NCBI GenBank assembly: GCA_021848825.1
Contig: JAJZTQ010000007.1
Location: forward strand, 21,133 to 85,132
Origin: Pseudomonadota bacterium
GTDB lineage: Bacteria; Pseudomonadota; Gammaproteobacteria; Burkholderiales; JABEVD01
Direction: 5' to 3'
DNA: 64,000 nucleotides
The translations under genes and the position numbers were made by a program. This document shows positions 19,898-29,823 of this stretch, in pieces. The notes under the pieces were generated by a model that saw only the letters and a list, made by a program, of their open reading frames with translations, was not told the origin of the DNA and made no database searches. Each line of letters starts with the position of its first letter. Within the stretch, counting starts at the first letter, position 1.

Positions 19898-21867
19898 TGG
19901 ACGATGAGAAGCAGTATGATCAGGGTGACGAAGTTGTACATCAGGTAAACCAGTATCCTTCCCTGCTGTATCTTCCCGAAAAAATCGGCAAGCCTTTCGG
20001 CAATCCCGGCAAAAGGAAGATAGAGCCATAACCAGATCCTGTCTTCGCTCTTCGCGCTGTATTTCGGCGCCGTGTCGAATGGAGAAGGCAGCTCCCGCCC
20101 TATCCTGAAGAAAGGATCGAATATCTGCCTGATCGGCTGCCCGAACCCTTCTGAAGTATCCTGCATGCGCGCGTTCCATACAGGATAGCCGCAATTCCAT
20201 GGCATTGCCCGCCTCACCCGCCCATGATAGAAGCGCCTGACCAGAAGGAAAACGAGTACTGTCGCGAAGAGCGTCACGATCATGAAGAGAATCGGGCTGT
20301 AGCTCGCCCGTTCGGACGAAATCGGCGCGAGAAACAGCCAGTCGGCTGACGGGAGTCTCGAGCCCAGAAGAAAATCGGTCACGCCGGCGAGATGATCGAT
20401 CACGAAGAAAGGAAAAAGCCCGAGAAGAATGCAGCCGGAAGAAAGCCACAGCAGCCCTGCCCGCTCCCATCCGCCTGCGCTCTTCGCTTCCCGCAGCTTC
20501 TCCTCCCTCGGCTGCCCGAGAAAGACGATCCCGTAGAACTTGACCATCACGTAGCCTGCCGCGGCGCCTGTCAGGACAAGCGCTGCGGCCGCAACCGGAA
20601 TCATCATGTTGAGATAGGAATGGGGCAATCCGGGCGTGAAAAGAAAAGCCTGGAGAAGCAGCCATTCGGAGACGAAGCCGTTCAGCGGAGGAAGTCCTGC
20701 TATGGCGAGCGAACCGATGAGCGCAGTCCAGGCGACCCATGGCATGTTGTGGATCAATCCGCCCAGTTTGCCGAGATTCCGCTCGCCTGTCGCGTGCAGC
20801 ACGGAACCCGTGCAGAGGAAAAGCAGGCTCTTGAAGAAGGCATGATTGAGGCAATGGTAAAGGGTTGCGACGAGGGCGAGCGCCGCCAGCGAATTCATGG
20901 CATAAGCCCTGAATATTGCCGAAAGGCCAAGACCTACGAAAACGATGCCGATGTTCTCGACCGATGAATAGGCGAGCAGGCGCTTCATGTCGCTCTGGAC
21001 GGCGCTGAAAACGGCGCCGAAAAGCGCGGTCAGGAGGCCGATTGCGAGGATCAGCACGCCCCACCACCATAGCTGCAGGTGGAGCAGATCGAAAAGCACG
21101 CGGATGAGACCGTAGACGGCGGTCTTCAGCATCACCCCGCTCATCATCGCGGATACCGGTGAAGGTGCTGCAGGATGGGCCTCGGGGAGCCAGACATGGA
21201 GCGGCAGCATGCCGGCCTTTGCGCCGAAGCCAAAAAGGGCGAGCAGGAAGGCGAAAGTCGCCTGCATGCCTGAAAGATGAGTCCCCCTCATCGCATCGAA
21301 GCTGTAATTTCCTCCCATCGATCCAAAGAAGAGCAGAAGACTGATCGCGCCGAGATGCGCCATCAGCAGATAGATGAACCCGGCTCGCCTGATCTCGGCA
21401 ATCCTGTGGTCGGTCGTCACCAGGAAATAGGACGAAAGCGCCATGGCTTCCCATGAAACCATGAAAAGGAAAGCGTCGTCGGCGAGGATCACGAAGGTCA
21501 TCGCGGCGAGGAAGACATGGTATTCCAGGCAAATCGTGCCGATATGTTCCTTCTCGTTCCTGAAGTAACCTGCAGAATAGGAAGAAATGCCGAAAACCGC
21601 GAGGCCCAGAATCATCAGGAAAAAAGCGGACAGGGCATCGAGCCTGAAATGGAAGGGAAGATCGGGAAGTCCCAGCAGGGAGATTTCGGTTTCGATGCCT
21701 GTCGAGAAATAGGCTGAAGCTGCAACAACCAGTCCGGCAGCCGCGCCCAGCGGGAAGACGATGCTTCTCACGAATCCGACATGCTTTCCTGCCGCAAGGC
21801 CGACCAGTCCGAGCACGATCCAGAGGACCGCTGCCAGGATGATCAGTTCTATCGGCTGGACGTTCAT
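19894..21867 (-). CDS. hyfB: Proton-pumping antiporter-like subunit (HyfB/NuoL family)
   Basis: 657 residues with about 16 hydrophobic segments. The antiporter-family core GFGAKAGMLPLHVWLPEAHP and SSVENIGIVFVGLG are intact. First gene of the hyfB-C-E-F-G-I unit, starting 18 bp after metG, so it may share metG transcripts. The last segment ends in a hydrophobic tail. Confidence 0.9.
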   Translation of the reverse strand: MNVQPIELIILAAVLWIVLGLVGLAAGKHVGFVRSIVFPLGAAAGLVVAASAYFSTGIETEISLLGLPDLPFHFRLDALSAFFLMILGLAVFGISSYSAGYFRNEKEHIGTICLEYHVFLAAMTFVILADDAFLFMVSWEAMALSSYFLVTTDHRIAEIRRAGFIYLLMAHLGAISLLLFFGSMGGNYSFDAMRGTHLSGMQATFAFLLALFGFGAKAGMLPLHVWLPEAHPAAPSPVSAMMSGVMLKTAVYGLIRVLFDLLHLQLWWWGVLILAIGLLTALFGAVFSAVQSDMKRLLAYSSVENIGIVFVGLGLSAIFRAYAMNSLAALALVATLYHCLNHAFFKSLLFLCTGSVLHATGERNLGKLGGLIHNMPWVAWTALIGSLAIAGLPPLNGFVSEWLLLQAFLFTPGLPHSYLNMMIPVAAAALVLTGAAAGYVMVKFYGIVFLGQPREEKLREAKSAGGWERAGLLWLSSGCILLGLFPFFVIDHLAGVTDFLLGSRLPSADWLFLAPISSERASYSPILFMIVTLFATVLVFLLVRRFYHGRVRRAMPWNCGYPVWNARMQDTSEGFGQPIRQIFDPFFRIGRELPSPFDTAPKYSAKSEDRIWLWLYLPFAGIAERLADFFGKIQQGRILVYLMYNFVTLIILLLIVQ

Positions 21868-21885
21868 TTCAAGCGTTGCACCCCC

Positions 21886-23967
21886 TCATTTCACCCTCAT
21901 TCCCGGAACCGCTCCCTGATCCGGGCTCAGGATGAAAAGCCCGGCCTCCCCCCCGGCCGCGAGCACCATGCCTTCCGACATGCCGAACTTCATCTTTCTG
22001 GGTGCGAGATTCGCGACCATCACCGTCAGCCTGCCTTCGAGGGATTCAGGGGAATAGGCGGACTTGATTCCTGCAAACACGGTGCGTTTTTCGGAACCGA
22101 TGTCGAGCGTGAGCTTCAGCAGCTTTTCCGCCCCTTCGACATGTTCTGCCTTGACGATCCTGGCGACTCTCAGATCGACCTTGGAGAAGTCGTCTATCGA
22201 TATCGTCTCGAGCACAGGCTGATGATGAATCTGCGATTCGGCATGGCGCGCAGGCGAATGCCCGACAGGCTTCAGGCTTTCCCTGTTGGCCTCGACCATG
22301 GCCTCTATCGATTTGGCATCGAGCCTCGTCATGAGGTGACTGTATTCGTTGATTCTGTGCCCGGGGGGCAGAAGATTGCCGAGATCTTCCCACCGAAGCG
22401 GATGAACGGACAGGAAATGCTCGACTTTCTCGGCGAGTTCAGGGAGTACGGGTTTGAGGAAAATCGTCAGTTTCCTGAAGGCATTCAGGAAAACCGTGCA
22501 GGCCTCATGCAGCTTCTCATCCTTCCCCGCTTCCTTGGCAAGCTCCCACGGCTTCAGGTCGTTGATGTACACGTTGACCACGTCCGCAACAGACATGATT
22601 TCCCTGACCGCCTTGGCGTAATTCCTTTCCGAATAGCAGGCTGCAATATAGGTTCCGCGATCGACAGGTCTTCCTTCCTCGTCGAATGTTTCGGAAAATG
22701 CCTTTTCCAGCCAGTTCAGGTTTTCTCTCGAAATCGATGAAGAAAGCATGCCGTCGAAGCGCTTCGCGATGAATCCGGCGCAGCGGCTCGCGATGTTGAT
22801 GTATTTCCCGATCAGGTCCGAGTTCACCTTCAGGACGAAATCCTCGAGATTGAGGTCGATGTCCTCCATCGTTCCGTTCAATTTCGATGCGTAGTAGTAG
22901 CGCAGGTATTCCGTGTTCTTGACATGCTCCGCGTAGCTTCTCGCGGTGATGAAGGTGCCCCGGGATTTCGACATCTTTTCCCCGTTCACTGTCAGGAAAC
23001 CATGTGCGAAAAGCCTGGTGGGCGTCCTGAATCCGGCATGCTCGAGCATGGCAGGCCAGAAGAGCGCATGAAAATAGAGGATGTCTTTTCCGATGAAATG
23101 ATAGAGTTCGGTCTCTGATCCTTTTTTCCAGTATTCCTCGAAATCGATGCCGCGCTCCTTGCAGAGCTTCATGAAGCTGCCCATGTAGCCTATCGGCGCA
23201 TCGAGCCAGACATAGAAATACTTCCCCGGCGCATCCGGGATCTCGAAGCCGAAATAGGGCGCATCCCTGGAAATATCCCAGTCAGAAAGATCGGACCCTA
23301 GCCACTCCTGCATCTTGTTCGATGCTTCCTGCTGCAGCGTCCCGCTTCTTGTCCATTCCCGAAGGAATGTCCTGCACCGTTCGTCGGAAAGCCTGAAGAA
23401 ATAATGCTCGGATTCCCTGAGTTCGGGCTTCGCCCCGGATACTGCCGAATAGGGATTCCTGAGATCGGAAGGGGTATAGGCCGCGCCGCAGACTTCGCAG
23501 TTGTCCCCGTACTGGTCCTTTGCCCCGCATTTCGGGCATTCTCCCTTGATGAAGCGGTCCGGCAGAAACATCTGTTTCACCGGATCGTAATACTGCTCTA
23601 TCGTTCTCGCCTCGATCAGCCCCTGCGACTTGAGTTCCAGATAGATGGCGCAGGCAAATTCCCTCGTTTCCTCGGAATTGGTCGAACCGTAATGGTCGAA
23701 ATTGACATGGAACGACGAGAAATCCTCGAAATGCTCGAGCCACACCCGGGATATCAGGATTTCCGGGGAAATGCCTTCCTTTTCGGCGCGAAGCATGATG
23801 GGCGTGCCGTGCGTGTCGTCCGCGCAGACGTAGAGGCATTCATGCCCTTGCATTTTCTGGAATCGAACCCATATGTCCGTCTGCACATATTCGACGAGAT
23901 GGCCGAGATGGATGCTGCCGTTGGCATAGGGGAGCGCTGAAGTGACGAGGATCTTCTTTCTTTTCAT
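21886..23967 (-). CDS. metG: Methionyl-tRNA synthetase
   Basis: 693 residues. Class I signatures: [11 protein letters not shown] (HIGH) and [11 protein letters not shown] (KMSKS). A zinc-binding insertion (CPKCG...NCEVCG) is present. A C-terminal EMAPII-like tRNA-binding domain (about 590-693) promotes dimerisation. It is transcribed away from apbC, the usual metG/apbC divergent pair. Confidence 0.97.
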   Translation of the reverse strand: MKRKKILVTSALPYANGSIHLGHLVEYVQTDIWVRFQKMQGHECLYVCADDTHGTPIMLRAEKEGISPEILISRVWLEHFEDFSSFHVNFDHYGSTNSEETREFACAIYLELKSQGLIEARTIEQYYDPVKQMFLPDRFIKGECPKCGAKDQYGDNCEVCGAAYTPSDLRNPYSAVSGAKPELRESEHYFFRLSDERCRTFLREWTRSGTLQQEASNKMQEWLGSDLSDWDISRDAPYFGFEIPDAPGKYFYVWLDAPIGYMGSFMKLCKERGIDFEEYWKKGSETELYHFIGKDILYFHALFWPAMLEHAGFRTPTRLFAHGFLTVNGEKMSKSRGTFITARSYAEHVKNTEYLRYYYASKLNGTMEDIDLNLEDFVLKVNSDLIGKYINIASRCAGFIAKRFDGMLSSSISRENLNWLEKAFSETFDEEGRPVDRGTYIAACYSERNYAKAVREIMSVADVVNVYINDLKPWELAKEAGKDEKLHEACTVFLNAFRKLTIFLKPVLPELAEKVEHFLSVHPLRWEDLGNLLPPGHRINEYSHLMTRLDAKSIEAMVEANRESLKPVGHSPARHAESQIHHQPVLETISIDDFSKVDLRVARIVKAEHVEGAEKLLKLTLDIGSEKRTVFAGIKSAYSPESLEGRLTVMVANLAPRKMKFGMSEGMVLAAGGEAGLFILSPDQGAVPGMRVK

Positions 23968-24106
23968 TTCTCGAGATGATCTTGAATTACCCCTATTCTA
24001 GCTTTTGTCGCCCTGCAATGCATCAAAAACCCTTCTTAGGCCATGGTATGCACCATCAGAAATATTGTTTAAACTAGGTAAATTAATTTATCCCGAAGGA
24101 AGCACC

Positions 24107-25195
24107 ATGTCAGTTTCAGAAGAGATCGTAAAAGCGGCACTGAAGGAGGTCATCGACCCCAACACGCAGAAGGATTTCATGTCCAGCAAATCAGCCAGGA
24201 ACATCAGGATAGAAGGAAACGACGTGTCCGTCGACATCCTGCTGGGCTATCCCGCAAAGAGCGTGCTGGATGAAATCGGCAAACTCGTCTCGAAAAGACT
24301 CGAATCCATTCCGGGAATAGGCAAGGTCAGCGTGAATGTCTCCTCCAAGATCATCGCCCATTCCGTTCAGCGCGGCGTGAAGCTGATTCCAGGCATCAAG
24401 AACATCATCGCCGTCGCTTCAGGCAAGGGCGGCGTCGGAAAGTCGACGACGGCAGTCAACCTCGCCCTCGCCCTCTCCGAAGAAGGCGCGAAAGTAGGCA
24501 TACTCGATGCCGACATCTACGGACCTTCCCAGCCTGCCATGCTCGGCATAGACGGCCAGCCCGAATCGCTGGACGGAAAAAAGATGGAGCCCATGAAGGG
24601 CCATGGCATCCAGGCCATGTCGATAGGCTTCCTGGTCGACGTGGAAGCCCCCATGGTCTGGCGTGGGCCGATGGTCACCCAGGCGCTCGAACAATTGCTG
24701 AACGACACCAACTGGCAGGATCTCGACTACCTCGTCATCGACCTTCCCCCCGGAACCGGCGACGTCCAGCTCACGCTCGCCCAGAAGGTCCCGCTGACCG
24801 GCGCGGTGATCGTCACGACGCCGCAGGACATCGCGCTGCTCGACGCCAGGAAAGGGCTCAAGATGTTCGAGAAGGTCGGCGTTCCCATCCTCGGCATAGT
24901 CGAGAACATGAGCACCCATATCTGCTCGAACTGCGGCCACGAGGAACCCATTTTCGGTTCAGGCGGCGGCGAGAAGATGTGCAAGGATTACGACGTCGAA
25001 TTCCTCGGATCCCTTCCGCTCGACATCAGGATCAGGGAACAGGCCGACTCGGGCAACCCGACTGTCATCGCAGAGCGGGAAGGGAAGATCAGCGCCATCT
25101 ACAAGGCGATTGCGCGAAGGGTCGCCTACAAGGTCTCTGATCTCGCCCAGGACCATACTGCGCTGTTCCCGAAAATCGTCATCCAGAATACCTAA
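24107..25195 (+). CDS. apbC: Iron-sulfur cluster carrier ATPase ApbC/Mrp
   Basis: 362 residues from the ATG at 24107, with AAGGA 6 nt upstream; the frame is open to 24005 but the extra 34 residues are not conserved. An N-terminal MIP18-like domain is followed by a deviant Walker A P-loop GKGGVGKSTT and the cluster-binding CxxC in HICSNCGHEE. It carries Fe-S clusters to apoproteins. The dcd start follows the stop directly (TAAATG). Confidence 0.95.
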   Translation: MSVSEEIVKAALKEVIDPNTQKDFMSSKSARNIRIEGNDVSVDILLGYPAKSVLDEIGKLVSKRLESIPGIGKVSVNVSSKIIAHSVQRGVKLIPGIKNIIAVASGKGGVGKSTTAVNLALALSEEGAKVGILDADIYGPSQPAMLGIDGQPESLDGKKMEPMKGHGIQAMSIGFLVDVEAPMVWRGPMVTQALEQLLNDTNWQDLDYLVIDLPPGTGDVQLTLAQKVPLTGAVIVTTPQDIALLDARKGLKMFEKVGVPILGIVENMSTHICSNCGHEEPIFGSGGGEKMCKDYDVEFLGSLPLDIRIREQADSGNPTVIAEREGKISAIYKAIARRVAYKVSDLAQDHTALFPKIVIQNT

Positions 25196-25762
25196 ATGAG
25201 CATAAAATCAGATAGATGGATCCGCAGAATGGCGGAGGAACACGGCATGATCGAGCCTTTCGTGCCGAACCAGATCAAGGAAACCGAGGGGAGAAAGATC
25301 GTATCCTATGGCACGTCGAGCTACGGCTACGACATCCGCTGTTCGGACGAATTCAAGCTCTTCACCAACATCAATACCACGATCGTCGACCCGAAGAATT
25401 TCGACTCGAATTCTTTCGTCGACTTCAAAGGGGATGTCTGCATCATCCCCCCCAATTCGTTCGCGCTCGCCAGGACAGTCGAATATTTCAGGATCCCCAG
25501 GAACGTGCTCACCATCTGCCTGGGAAAATCCACCTATGCGCGCTGCGGCATCATCGTCAACGTGACCCCCTTCGAGCCCGAATGGGAAGGATATGTCACG
25601 CTCGAATTCTCCAACACCACCCCCCTTCCGGCGAAGATCTACGCCAACGAAGGCGTGGCCCAGGTAATCTTCTTCGAATCCGACGAAGTCTGCGAGACTT
25701 CCTACAGGGACAGGGGCGGAAAATACCAGGGACAGCACGGCGTCACCCTGCCGAAGATATGA
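25196..25762 (+). CDS. dcd: dCTP deaminase
   Basis: 188 residues; deaminates dCTP to dUTP for thymidylate synthesis. Conserved blocks [23 protein letters not shown] and the catalytic-glutamate region [13 protein letters not shown] are present, with the C-terminal [14 protein letters not shown]. It begins directly after the apbC stop, so it is probably co-transcribed. Confidence 0.97.
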   Translation: MSIKSDRWIRRMAEEHGMIEPFVPNQIKETEGRKIVSYGTSSYGYDIRCSDEFKLFTNINTTIVDPKNFDSNSFVDFKGDVCIIPPNSFALARTVEYFRIPRNVLTICLGKSTYARCGIIVNVTPFEPEWEGYVTLEFSNTTPLPAKIYANEGVAQVIFFESDEVCETSYRDRGGKYQGQHGVTLPKI

Positions 25763-25796
25763 ATTCCGGGTCTGTTGCATTTAAGCAACAACCTTG

Positions 25797-25824
25797 TTGA
25801 ATTCCCGCGAATCGATCCTATAGT
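25797..25824 (+). promoter_or_regulatory. Sigma-70-like promoter for the outer-membrane barrel gene
   Basis: TTGAAT at 25797-25802 and TATAGT at 25819-25824 with a 16-bp spacer, about 45 bp before the next start codon. A small GTTGC/GCAAC hairpin lies just upstream (25774-25789). Confidence 0.5.
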
Positions 25825-25868
25825 GGAATCAGCTTGAGACGATCAAGCATTAAACGAAAGGATCGATC

Positions 25869-26444
25869 ATGAAAATCAAATCGCTTGTTTCAATCGGCAT
25901 CATCGCTGCCGCAGGAACGTTTTCTGCCGCAGCAAACGCAGCACAAGGCTGGTATGTCGGGGCCGACGTGGGCAGAACGAACACAGGAACCATTCTCCCC
26001 GGCGTCTCCATGACAAAATCGACGGACACGGTGGGCGGCGTTTTTCTCGGCTACCAGTTCACGCAATACTGGGCGCTTGAAGGCTTCTACACCGAAGGCG
26101 GAAAGTTCTCTGCAGCCGGCGTGGGCGGCGCCTACGCAGATGGCAAAACGCAGGACATCTACGGTCTGGATGTCGTCGGGACATTGCCTCTGACCAACGG
26201 GTTCTCGCTTTACGGCAGGCTCGGCTATGCCAATGCCAAGACCAGCGCCTCCTCGGTGCCTGCAGGCGTCACCGGCGACAACAGGAGCGCTGCGACATAC
26301 GGCCTTGGCGCCGAATATGACGTGACGCCCCAGGTCGGATTCCGTCTGGGCTGGGACCGATATGGCGCGGCCGTGTCCCAAGTCGGCGCCACCAACAACT
26401 TCAATGTCGGTATATGGTCTCTGGGCGTCCTCTTCAGATTCTGA
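25869..26444 (+). CDS. Small outer-membrane beta-barrel protein (OmpA-like transmembrane domain)
   Basis: 191 residues: a signal peptide cleaved after about residue 24 (AANA-AQGWYVGADVG), then an eight-stranded barrel pattern with aromatic-ended strands and a terminal Phe (SLGVLFRF), the outer-membrane insertion signal. It has no C-terminal OmpA peptidoglycan-binding domain, so it is a barrel-only porin-family protein. It is monocistronic, flanked by its own promoter and a strong terminator. Ligand or pore function cannot be read from sequence. Confidence 0.85.
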   Translation: MKIKSLVSIGIIAAAGTFSAAANAAQGWYVGADVGRTNTGTILPGVSMTKSTDTVGGVFLGYQFTQYWALEGFYTEGGKFSAAGVGGAYADGKTQDIYGLDVVGTLPLTNGFSLYGRLGYANAKTSASSVPAGVTGDNRSAATYGLGAEYDVTPQVGFRLGWDRYGAAVSQVGATNNFNVGIWSLGVLFRF

Positions 26445-26462
26445 CGAAAAGAACCCATCCTG

Positions 26463-26495
26463 GCCCGTCACCTGAAAAGGTGACGGGCTTTTCAT
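26463..26495 (+). terminator. Intrinsic terminator after the barrel gene
   Basis: A perfect 11-bp stem (GCCCGTCACCT / AGGTGACGGGC, 26463-26473 and 26478-26488) is closed by a GAAA tetraloop and followed by TTTTCATTT. It lies 18 bp after the stop codon. Confidence 0.9.
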
Positions 26496-26526
26496 TTCTG
26501 AAAGGGATTATTAAGATTATTGAGCG

Positions 26527-26532
26527 TATAAT
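26527..26532 (+). promoter_or_regulatory. Consensus -10 element upstream of the short upstream ORF and decarboxylase
   Basis: TATAAT is perfect; no good -35 is visible at 16-18 bp. It lies 33 bp before the short ORF at 26566. Confidence 0.4.
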
Positions 26533-26565
26533 CGCGCGATTCCATTCAGCATTCAGGAGGTCATC

Positions 26566-26628
26566 ATGACAAGCAAAAGGCGCCATTCAGGCATCGATCT
26601 GATCAATCTTCATATCCCGGTAACGTAG
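26566..26628 (+). CDS. 20-codon upstream ORF, possible leader peptide of the decarboxylase
   Basis: Encodes MTSKRRHSGIDLINLHIPVT. It has a strong Shine-Dalgarno (AGGAGG at 26555-26560, 5 nt before ATG) and stops 15 nt before the decarboxylase ATG, which has its own AGGAG. Short, well-translated ORFs ahead of ornithine decarboxylase genes can be regulatory (for example speFL in enterobacteria), but this peptide does not resemble that one. Codon makeup is compatible with real translation; function is unproven. Confidence 0.45.
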   Translation: MTSKRRHSGIDLINLHIPVT

Positions 26629-26643
26629 TTTTAGGAGAAAACC

Positions 26644-27801
26644 ATGACAGCCCCCGCCCTCAAGGAAGAAAACCCCTTCCCTTCCAGCACGGAAATCAGC
26701 ATCGATTTCTCGAAGATCGCAAAGCAGCTTGAAAACGGCTATGAAAAGCCATTCCTCATCCTCGATTCCGAAATCGTCAGAAACAAGGCAAGGCGATTCA
26801 AGGAAGCGATGCCGCGCGTCTTCCCCCATTTCGCAGTGAAATCCAATCCCGACCCGAGGGTACTCCGGATATTGATAGAGGAAGGCGTCGGATTCGAGAT
26901 CGCTTCGATTGCGGAACTCGACCTGCTCCTCGATCTCGGCGTCCCGGCAAGCGAAATCTATTACAGCAATCCCGTGAAATCCAGGCACTTTATCGAATAT
27001 GCAGCTGAAAAAGGGGTGGAATGGTATGTCCTCGACAGCATCGAGGAATTGAGAAAGATCGTCGGCGTCAAGCCTGACGCCAGGCTTTACCTCAGGATCG
27101 ACACACCCAACATCGGAAGCGACTGGCCGCTTGGCGGAAAATTCGGCGCCTATGCAGATGAAGCAGAGGAAATCGTCATCGAGGCCGCCAGGCTTAAGGC
27201 CGATCTAGCAGGGGTGACTTTCCATGTCGGCTCCCAATGCCGTAACCCCGAAAACTGGAGAATAGGCATCAGGCGCGCGAAGGAAGTGTTCGAATCGATG
27301 AAGTCGAAAGGGCTCGATCCTCGCCTGCTCAATATCGGCGGAGGCTATCCCGTCCAGCACATGAAGCCCATTCCTTCCATAGAAATGATAGGCGATGTCG
27401 TCAACGAATCGATAGCCGACCTGCCCGAGTCCGTCCGGATCATGGCCGAACCCGGACGCTACCTGGTATCGGATGCAGGCTGCTTCGTCTGCCGGGTTGT
27501 CGGAACCGCGACGAGGGCGGGAAAGCGCTGGATGTACTGGGACGCGGGTCTTTTCGGGGGCGTCATCGAGACTTCCGAGGGACTGCGCTACCGCATCGAT
27601 ACCGATCGGCATGGCGCGCCCATTCCCTGGACAGTCGCAGGTCCGACATGCGATTCGGTAGACATCCTGATGAGGGAAGAGCTGTTTCCCGAAGACATGC
27701 AGGAGGGGGACTTCATCTATATCAGGAACGCAGGGGCCTACACCACAGCTTACGCCAGCAACTTCAACGGCTTTCCACTTCCCGACGTCATCGTCTTGTG
27801 A
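26644..27801 (+). CDS. Fold-III PLP decarboxylase, ornithine/lysine decarboxylase type
   Basis: 385 residues of the alanine-racemase-fold (group IV) decarboxylases. The PLP lysine is in FAVKSNPDP, HVGSQ and the GGGYP phosphate loop follow, EPGRYLV is intact, and the second-subunit cysteine/aspartate motif is GPTCDSVDIL. The C-terminus GAYTTAYASNFNGF matches ornithine decarboxylases. Probable reaction: ornithine to putrescine; lysine or diaminopimelate-related substrates cannot be excluded. The 3' end overlaps convergent folA by 14 bp. Confidence 0.85.
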   Translation: MTAPALKEENPFPSSTEISIDFSKIAKQLENGYEKPFLILDSEIVRNKARRFKEAMPRVFPHFAVKSNPDPRVLRILIEEGVGFEIASIAELDLLLDLGVPASEIYYSNPVKSRHFIEYAAEKGVEWYVLDSIEELRKIVGVKPDARLYLRIDTPNIGSDWPLGGKFGAYADEAEEIVIEAARLKADLAGVTFHVGSQCRNPENWRIGIRRAKEVFESMKSKGLDPRLLNIGGGYPVQHMKPIPSIEMIGDVVNESIADLPESVRIMAEPGRYLVSDAGCFVCRVVGTATRAGKRWMYWDAGLFGGVIETSEGLRYRIDTDRHGAPIPWTVAGPTCDSVDILMREELFPEDMQEGDFIYIRNAGAYTTAYASNFNGFPLPDVIVL

Positions 27802-28282
27802 AAGGGAGGGGTTGATCCCCCTTCCTCTCGTAGACCACGAAATCGTACCCTCCATGCCTCTCCCTCGATGCTTCCTGCCAAACCTCAGCATCGATTTCCG
27901 GGAAATACGCATCCCCCTCGTATTCCTGCCTGATTTCGGTGAGATAGATCCTCTGCGCAAAGACAATGGCCTGATCGTAGAGCGCCGCTCCGCCGATGAA
28001 GAAAATCTCTTCATCGCCGCTGCACAGCGAAATCGCCTGATCGATGGACCGTGCGACTTCGACGCCCTGAAAAAAGAAATCGGGATTTCTCGAAATGACG
28101 ACGGACTTTCTTCCGGGAAGGGGCTTTCCTATCGATTCGAAGGTTTTTCTCCCCATCAGGATATGATGCCCCATGGTGAGATTCCTGAAGTGCTTCAGAT
28201 CCTCGGGGAGATGCCATGGCAGGGTATTCTTGTGCCCGATGACGCGGTTTTTTGCCATCGCTGCAATCATTGAGATTCGCAT
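27788..28282 (-). CDS. folA: Dihydrofolate reductase
   Basis: 164 residues. Reduces dihydrofolate with NADPH. Conserved IAAMAKNRVIGHKNTLPWHL and the FIGGAALYDQA nucleotide-binding block are present, with MGRKTFESIGKPLPGR between. Length is normal. Convergent with the decarboxylase and divergent from the DegP-like gene. Confidence 0.97.
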   Translation of the reverse strand: MRISMIAAMAKNRVIGHKNTLPWHLPEDLKHFRNLTMGHHILMGRKTFESIGKPLPGRKSVVISRNPDFFFQGVEVARSIDQAISLCSGDEEIFFIGGAALYDQAIVFAQRIYLTEIRQEYEGDAYFPEIDAEVWQEASRERHGGYDFVVYERKGDQPLPFTRR

Positions 28283-28380
28283 AGGGTCCGGGGGTAGTTT
28301 AAAATGTCTATTTTAAACTTGGTAGCGCGTCTGTTGTCAGAACAAATCTTGAAATCGCAGAAGCGTGAACGGAGAACCTG

Positions 28381-29823
28381 ATGCCTGAAAACAAGATGCT
28401 GGTATGCCTCATCCTTTCCCTTTCCCTGCTCGGATGCACCCCGCACCAGACGCCCCAGGCTCAGCCTCCCCAGCAAAGCGGGCAGTCCTCCCCGGCCCCG
28501 CTCGTGACCCTGCCCGATTTCTCGACGCTGGTTGCGAAGGAAGGGGCGGCCGTCGTCAACATCAGCTCGACGAAGATCGTCGAGGACTCGGCCTCGAGTC
28601 CTTTTTCGCCTGATTCGCCGGACAACGACCCCTTCTACGACTTCTTCCACAGGTTCATGCCGAATCCTCCCCAGACTCCGCACGAATACCAGTCCAAATC
28701 GCTGGGTTCCGGATTCGTCATCAGTCACGACGGCTATATCCTGACGAACGCGCATGTCATAGACGACAGCGACGAAGTCACCGTCAAGCTCACCGACAAG
28801 CGCGAATTCAGGGCCAAGGTGATCGGCTCGGACAAGCGGGCGGACATCGCGCTGATCAAGATCAAGGCGAAGAACCTGCCTATCGTCCCGATAGGCGATC
28901 CTTCGAGGCTGAAAGTCGGAGAATGGGTTCTGGCCATCGGCTCCCCTTTCGGCTTCGACAACAGCGTCACGGCGGGAATAGTCAGCGCAAAAGGCAGGAG
29001 CCTTCCTGACGAAAACTACGTCCCCTTCATCCAGACAGATGTGCCGATCAATCCCGGAAATTCGGGCGGCCCGCTTTTCAACATGAAGGGCGAAGTGGTC
29101 GGCATCAATTCCCAGATCTACAGCAGGACAGGCGGCTACATGGGGCTTTCCTTCGCGATTCCCATCGATGTCGCGATGAACATCGCAAAACAGCTGAAGG
29201 AAAACGGAAAAGTCAGCAGGGGAAGACTGGGCGTGGAAATCCAGGAACTGAACCAGGATCTTGCAAGGTCTTTCGGCATGAAAAATGCGAACGGCGCGCT
29301 GGTCGCTTCCGTCGAGAAGGACAGCCCTGCCGACAAGGCGGGAATTCGTCCCGGGGACGTCATCATCGGCTTCAACGGCAAGGAGGTCGACAGCTCGACC
29401 GAGCTCCCGGCGCTTGTCGGCGCAACCAGTCCCGGCACCAAAGCCGAAGTGAAGATCTGGAGAAACGGCGCAGCGCAGAATCTGGACGTCACGATCGGCG
29501 AACTCTCTTCCGGCAGCGCGCCTGCCGTTCCCGTTCCCCAGCGGCTTTCCGTCAACAGGATAGGACTGGGACTCAGGAATCTCGGCGCAGACCAGAAAAA
29601 CGCAGCAGGCGTCGACCACGGCATCCTCATCGTCAAGGTGAAAGGCGCCGTTCTTCAGTCCCAGCTTGCCGAAGGCGACATCATCCTGTCATTGAACCAT
29701 ACGGAAATCACCAGCGTCGACCAGTTCAACGACCTGATATCCGAAATCCCGAGAGGAAAGACCGTCGCCCTCCTGATAAAGCGGGGCAACAATTCCGTCT
29801 ATATCCCGATCAAGGTGGAGTAA
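28381..29823 (+). CDS. degP: DegP/Do-family serine protease, predicted lipoprotein
   Basis: 480 residues. The N-terminus has a lipobox (LSLLGC, Cys19), so this HtrA protein should be lipid-anchored rather than freely periplasmic. The catalytic triad is visible: His in TNAHVID, Asp in RADIALIK, Ser in PGNSGGPLF. Two PDZ domains follow (about 270-360 and 385-480). Role: envelope protein quality control. It converges on and overlaps the Lon-like gene by 14 bp. Confidence 0.93.
   Translation: MPENKMLVCLILSLSLLGCTPHQTPQAQPPQQSGQSSPAPLVTLPDFSTLVAKEGAAVVNISSTKIVEDSASSPFSPDSPDNDPFYDFFHRFMPNPPQTPHEYQSKSLGSGFVISHDGYILTNAHVIDDSDEVTVKLTDKREFRAKVIGSDKRADIALIKIKAKNLPIVPIGDPSRLKVGEWVLAIGSPFGFDNSVTAGIVSAKGRSLPDENYVPFIQTDVPINPGNSGGPLFNMKGEVVGINSQIYSRTGGYMGLSFAIPIDVAMNIAKQLKENGKVSRGRLGVEIQELNQDLARSFGMKNANGALVASVEKDSPADKAGIRPGDVIIGFNGKEVDSSTELPALVGATSPGTKAEVKIWRNGAAQNLDVTIGELSSGSAPAVPVPQRLSVNRIGLGLRNLGADQKNAAGVDHGILIVKVKGAVLQSQLAEGDIILSLNHTEITSVDQFNDLISEIPRGKTVALLIKRGNNSVYIPIKVE

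Noticed and set aside
14892..21867. Active NiFe hydrogenase or formate hydrogenlyase
   Set aside because: All four NiFe cysteine positions are missing in the large subunit, and no ferredoxin, formate dehydrogenase or maturation genes are present in the window.
28267..29619. 450-codon minus-strand open frame opposite the DegP-like gene
   Set aside because: The plus strand carries a full catalytic triad and PDZ domains; this frame carries none.
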